In this document: piece after piece, positions 61,701-64,000 of the stretch
Numbering within the stretch: position 1 is the first letter of the stretch
Layout: the number at the start of each line of letters is the position of its first letter
Assembly (NCBI GenBank): GCA_030265965.1
Contig: JAJDHA010000001.1
Coordinates: forward strand, 1-64,000
Length of the DNA: 64,000 bases
Direction of reading: 5' to 3'
From: Odoribacter sp. OttesenSCG-928-L07
Lineage (GTDB): Bacteria; Bacteroidota; Bacteroidia; Bacteroidales; BM520
Notes under the pieces: model-generated
What the model was told of the DNA's origin: nothing
The model's input: the letters and a program-made list of their open reading frames with translations, nothing else
Databases searched by the model: none
Translations under genes and position numbers: made by a program

Positions 61701-63247
61701 CTGATTCTTTGCAATTTTATACTAAAAATGGCTATTATGATGTTGATGCTTTTGTATTAACATTGAGTGGAATTAATTACATTAAAATTTCGGATGCAGC
61801 AATTTTCCCCAGCGACGGTTCGGTAAAAATTACTGCCGGCGGAACAATGATGCCGGTTTCTGATGGTTTTATGATTATTAATCCTGAAAATAAATACCAT
61901 ACATTATATAATATAAACTTAACAGTAGAATCAAAGGATATACTAAAAGGTTCAGGTTACTACAATTATGTTGATGTTACAAAAAATGTGACTCCAATAT
62001 ATGTTGAAAGTATTACGAGCAACGAAGAGCAGGTAAGAGGTAGGGCTGTTATCTCCGAATTAAGTCCCTTGCTTTTAAATCCGGTTGTAGAATATCAAGG
62101 CATGATAAGTATGAATAATACTTCACCGGAATTGGAATTTAACGGCTACTATAATATTAAACAAGTCTGTTTCGAAAACAAAACATGGATTAAATTGGAT
62201 CATAGTATTGAACCGAATAACATTATTCTTCCTGCTAATGAAAGTAGGTTGTCAAAAGAAAACAAACCGATATATTCAGGTTTGATTTTTTCAAATCCGG
62301 GAGCAATTCTTTATCCGGCATTTTTATCTTCCAAAAATAAGACTACCGATATTTCAATTTTTAATGTTGAAGGATTGTTGAGTTTTAATGGAAATATTTA
62401 TACAATTTCAAACTCAACAGAGACTGCCGATTTGAATAATATTAATGATTCAATAAGAGTTAGCGATTCAGCAAGCTATCTCAATATGGTAAGAGATTTT
62501 CCTAAAGAATATCTTACTCTTGATGCTCAAACCTGTACGATGAGTGGTAGTGGTAAGTTCGATTTTCTGGAAAATCCCGGAAGAATTTCTGTTGTAGCTG
62601 CCGGCGATTTCAACTATAATTTGATGACAGAAAATATTACCGCTGAGGTTTCACTCTTTCTTGATTTCCATTTTAATAATCAAGCATTGAAAATAATGGC
62701 TGATGAAATTCAAAATTCTCTCCAGATAACTGAACAACAAATTGCTAATGAAGATAAATATTACTCAGCATTAAGTTATCTTCTTGATGAAAAAGAATTT
62801 GAATCATATTACAGTGCTATTAGTGATTTTGGGATTGCTCAAATTACTCCCAAATTATTACAATCTAAAATTGCAATATCAAATGTTAAGCTTGTTTGGA
62901 ATGATGTAGATAAAGTGTTTTATTCAGAAGGTCCAATTACGATTTCAGCTATAAATGGTCAAGTTGTAAATAAAGCTATAAATGGAGCTGTTGAAATTTC
63001 TAAATTTGGTGGAACAGAATCTATTACATTGATGTTAGTTGCGAAAAATTTTGAAACACAAATTGAAGAAAATTATTTCTTTCAATACCACAATAACAAT
63101 ATGTTTACTTATTCTACTAACGAAAGGTTTTCCAAGTTAATTCGTACTGATGGGAATAAGACGCGCCGACTAAAACGCAAAGGTGATTTGCCACCGTATC
63201 AATATATTTTAGATACGGATGAAAGGTTTTTATCTTTTGGATTTTAG
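58730..63247 (+). CDS. very large secreted hypothetical protein (~1505 aa)
   Basis: Signal peptide MKKLFSIIAFLFCALLFYGQ; long repetitive beta-rich sequence. Track start 58709 overlaps pncB; ATG 58730 preferred. Confidence 0.75.
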   Translation: MKKLFSIIAFLFCALLFYGQDSEVLFSPSNDLNLQFNSYIENIGKDFTKEDIQNIKTNFSQIISNNKFNYFFEEQLCNSLNCLKINNTSFPIIKVFISAYLNMLNSNFNEKDCENWTRAICSINPNLQLFNLWEELFANYTVSITSFGKWQVLNSAKMELVYNNDAPHIVFEKGMLTCPLNDSIKIHDCSGKINLISKEFTGIHGFIYWEKAGMNRDSVFAELPATYKLTLDNITITVEAAKLYHKKYFSGNALLGKVTDRCIQGTNEANARYPKFNVYSENPVLIQNIYPNINYFGGFELEGSQIIGSNNKNLDAEITIQHNGKKSVVLKSKHFNLKKDSFAASETNFKLITAKDTISHSNASAKYSLKNNELEIIRDPKKRGGAPFSSTYHKLNIYCDYVNWKLGSDEIRFTSGTSIVKEGKAFFESKNFFSKDRFRQFEAADGTNSIIQLVKFTRKKSDIFYLYEYAEFCKKGEDQVKTSLLLMSNLELLDYDLENDRITVNKKLYDYVAAYSENRDYDIISIFSDVKGIDNAVLDYNTDLLTISGVSKIVFSEKNNVILYPSDNKINVLDELTLEYGGYLQAGLVDFYVQSGTFDYHNFKMKLTQIDSMSFFVNTEELDQYGKPIVSKVNSPIQNLSGILEINKIFNKSGNLDYPEYPIFTCDDFAHIYYDDQDGCYQAYNRDEFYFQVEPFAINNMQDFLPNNLSLEGEFVSAGIFPNFKEKATIMPDLSLGFIHQTPPEGYPMYGGKGKFFNTIVLGNGCLKGQGRIDYITASLKSEDFAIYPDSVIAVVEHLNINELVSTVEYPQVAGNTSTMFWNVNENFMDFNTVSGEPYYFFNNFISLEGNLLYSPEYLKGNGIINKDNGIIISNDFEFKAQSFYADSSHFQLYLPGNKYLAIEVDNYNASLNVNNQSVNFNANNKDSCGLYFKENAYFVEYDKFEWKINENSLILGDKDFQSQILTDSSLNNIINSNVEAYLATSLSKKTDSLQFYTKNGYYDVDAFVLTLSGINYIKISDAAIFPSDGSVKITAGGTMMPVSDGFMIINPENKYHTLYNINLTVESKDILKGSGYYNYVDVTKNVTPIYVESITSNEEQVRGRAVISELSPLLLNPVVEYQGMISMNNTSPELEFNGYYNIKQVCFENKTWIKLDHSIEPNNIILPANESRLSKENKPIYSGLIFSNPGAILYPAFLSSKNKTTDISIFNVEGLLSFNGNIYTISNSTETADLNNINDSIRVSDSASYLNMVRDFPKEYLTLDAQTCTMSGSGKFDFLENPGRISVVAAGDFNYNLMTENITAEVSLFLDFHFNNQALKIMADEIQNSLQITEQQIANEDKYYSALSYLLDEKEFESYYSAISDFGIAQITPKLLQSKIAISNVKLVWNDVDKVFYSEGPITISAINGQVVNKAINGAVEISKFGGTESITLMLVAKNFETQIEENYFFQYHNNNMFTYSTNERFSKLIRTDGNKTRRLKRKGDLPPYQYILDTDERFLSFGF

Positions 63248-64000
63248 TATTCGTATTTATCCTTCCACCTATTTTTTAGAAACTTACGGTGTTCTTCTTC
63301 GCGTAAGTTCTTTTGAGGATCGTAGAACTTCTTGCCGCTTAACTTTTTCGGAAGAAATTCCTGCTCAACAAAATTATCTTGATACGAATGAGCGTATTTA
63401 TAATTTTTTGAATATCCAATATCTTTCATCAATTTTGTAGGGGCATTGCGAAGATGTAGCGGCACCGGATCAACGCCATTTTTACGAATATAATTTTGTG
63501 CTTCATCTATTGCCATATACGAGGCATTGCTTTTTGGAGAGCATGCTAAATATATTGCAGTTTGTGAAAGAATTAATCTCGACTCGGGCCATCCGATTTT
63601 TTTTATGGCATCAAAACAGGTATTTGCTAACAATAAAGCATTCGGATTTGCATTGCCAATATCTTCGGAAGCTAATATTAACATTCTACGAGCAATGAAC
63701 TCCGGTGCTTCACCTCCTTCAATCATTCTTGCGAGCCAATAAACGGCGCCATTCGGGTCGCTGCCGCGCATCGACTTGATGAATGCTGAAATGATATCAT
63801 AATGCATCTCTCCGTTTTTGTCGTATAAAGCAAGATTTTGTTGGATGACTCCTAAAACAATATCATCTGTGACAACAATATCTTTTCCCGGACTAATATT
63901 TTGTATTTCAAAGCTAACAACCAATTCCAATGCATTTAGTAATTTTCTGGCATCACCGCCTGAAACTGTAATCAACGCTTCATTCTCTTGAATGATAACT
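63244..64000 (-). CDS. rarA: replication-associated recombination protein A, C-terminal part (runs off the right edge)
   Basis: SGGDARKLLNALE, SDPNGAVYWLARMIEGGEAPEFIARRMLILASEDIGNANPNALLLA, PVPLHLRNAPTKLMKDIGYSKNYKYAH; frame stays open to 64000. Confidence 0.93.
   Translation of the reverse strand, partial: VIIQENEALITVSGGDARKLLNALELVVSFEIQNISPGKDIVVTDDIVLGVIQQNLALYDKNGEMHYDIISAFIKSMRGSDPNGAVYWLARMIEGGEAPEFIARRMLILASEDIGNANPNALLLANTCFDAIKKIGWPESRLILSQTAIYLACSPKSNASYMAIDEAQNYIRKNGVDPVPLHLRNAPTKLMKDIGYSKNYKYAHSYQDNFVEQEFLPKKLSGKKFYDPQKNLREEEHRKFLKNRWKDKYEY

Noticed and set aside
1-64000. Search for CRISPR arrays, tRNA and rRNA genes
   Set aside because: No regularly spaced direct repeats and no tRNA/rRNA signature were noticed by eye; not a substitute for tRNAscan-SE or a CRISPR finder

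Overview
AT-rich chromosomal window from a Bacteroidota (probably Bacteroidales-type) genome. Supporting signs are TAnnTTTG promoter boxes, a T9SS C-terminal sorting domain, a GldH-like lipoprotein, an OstA-like protein and a FeoA-FeoB fusion. Most of it is housekeeping: cold-shock protein and DEAD helicase, dxr, rseP, gpmI, pgi, leuS, purN, prs, rplY, feoAB, ruvB, hsp20, lpxK, lpxH, pncA, pncB, and rarA running off the right edge. The main accessory region is a ~11 kb Type I restriction-modification island (about 22.0-33.2 kb) between divergent purN and prs. Besides hsdM, hsdS and hsdR it carries a RhuM-Fic fusion, a collapsed DUF1016/YhcG-like ORF missing its nuclease core, a GHKL-ATPase protein with a C-terminal PDDEXK-like motif, a RhuM gene, and two N-terminal gene stubs (RhuM-like and Bro-N-like). 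A 16-bp inverted repeat lies at the outer edges of the island, and an 18-bp tandem/palindromic element is inserted in frame in hsdM. Two compact candidate transcripts with promoter and terminator were found by eye: one upstream of pgi (17.15-17.30 kb) and one upstream of ruvB (51.57-51.80 kb, with a 25-aa hydrophobic ORF). No tRNA, rRNA or CRISPR array was recognised. All assignments come from reading motifs by eye; no database search was run.
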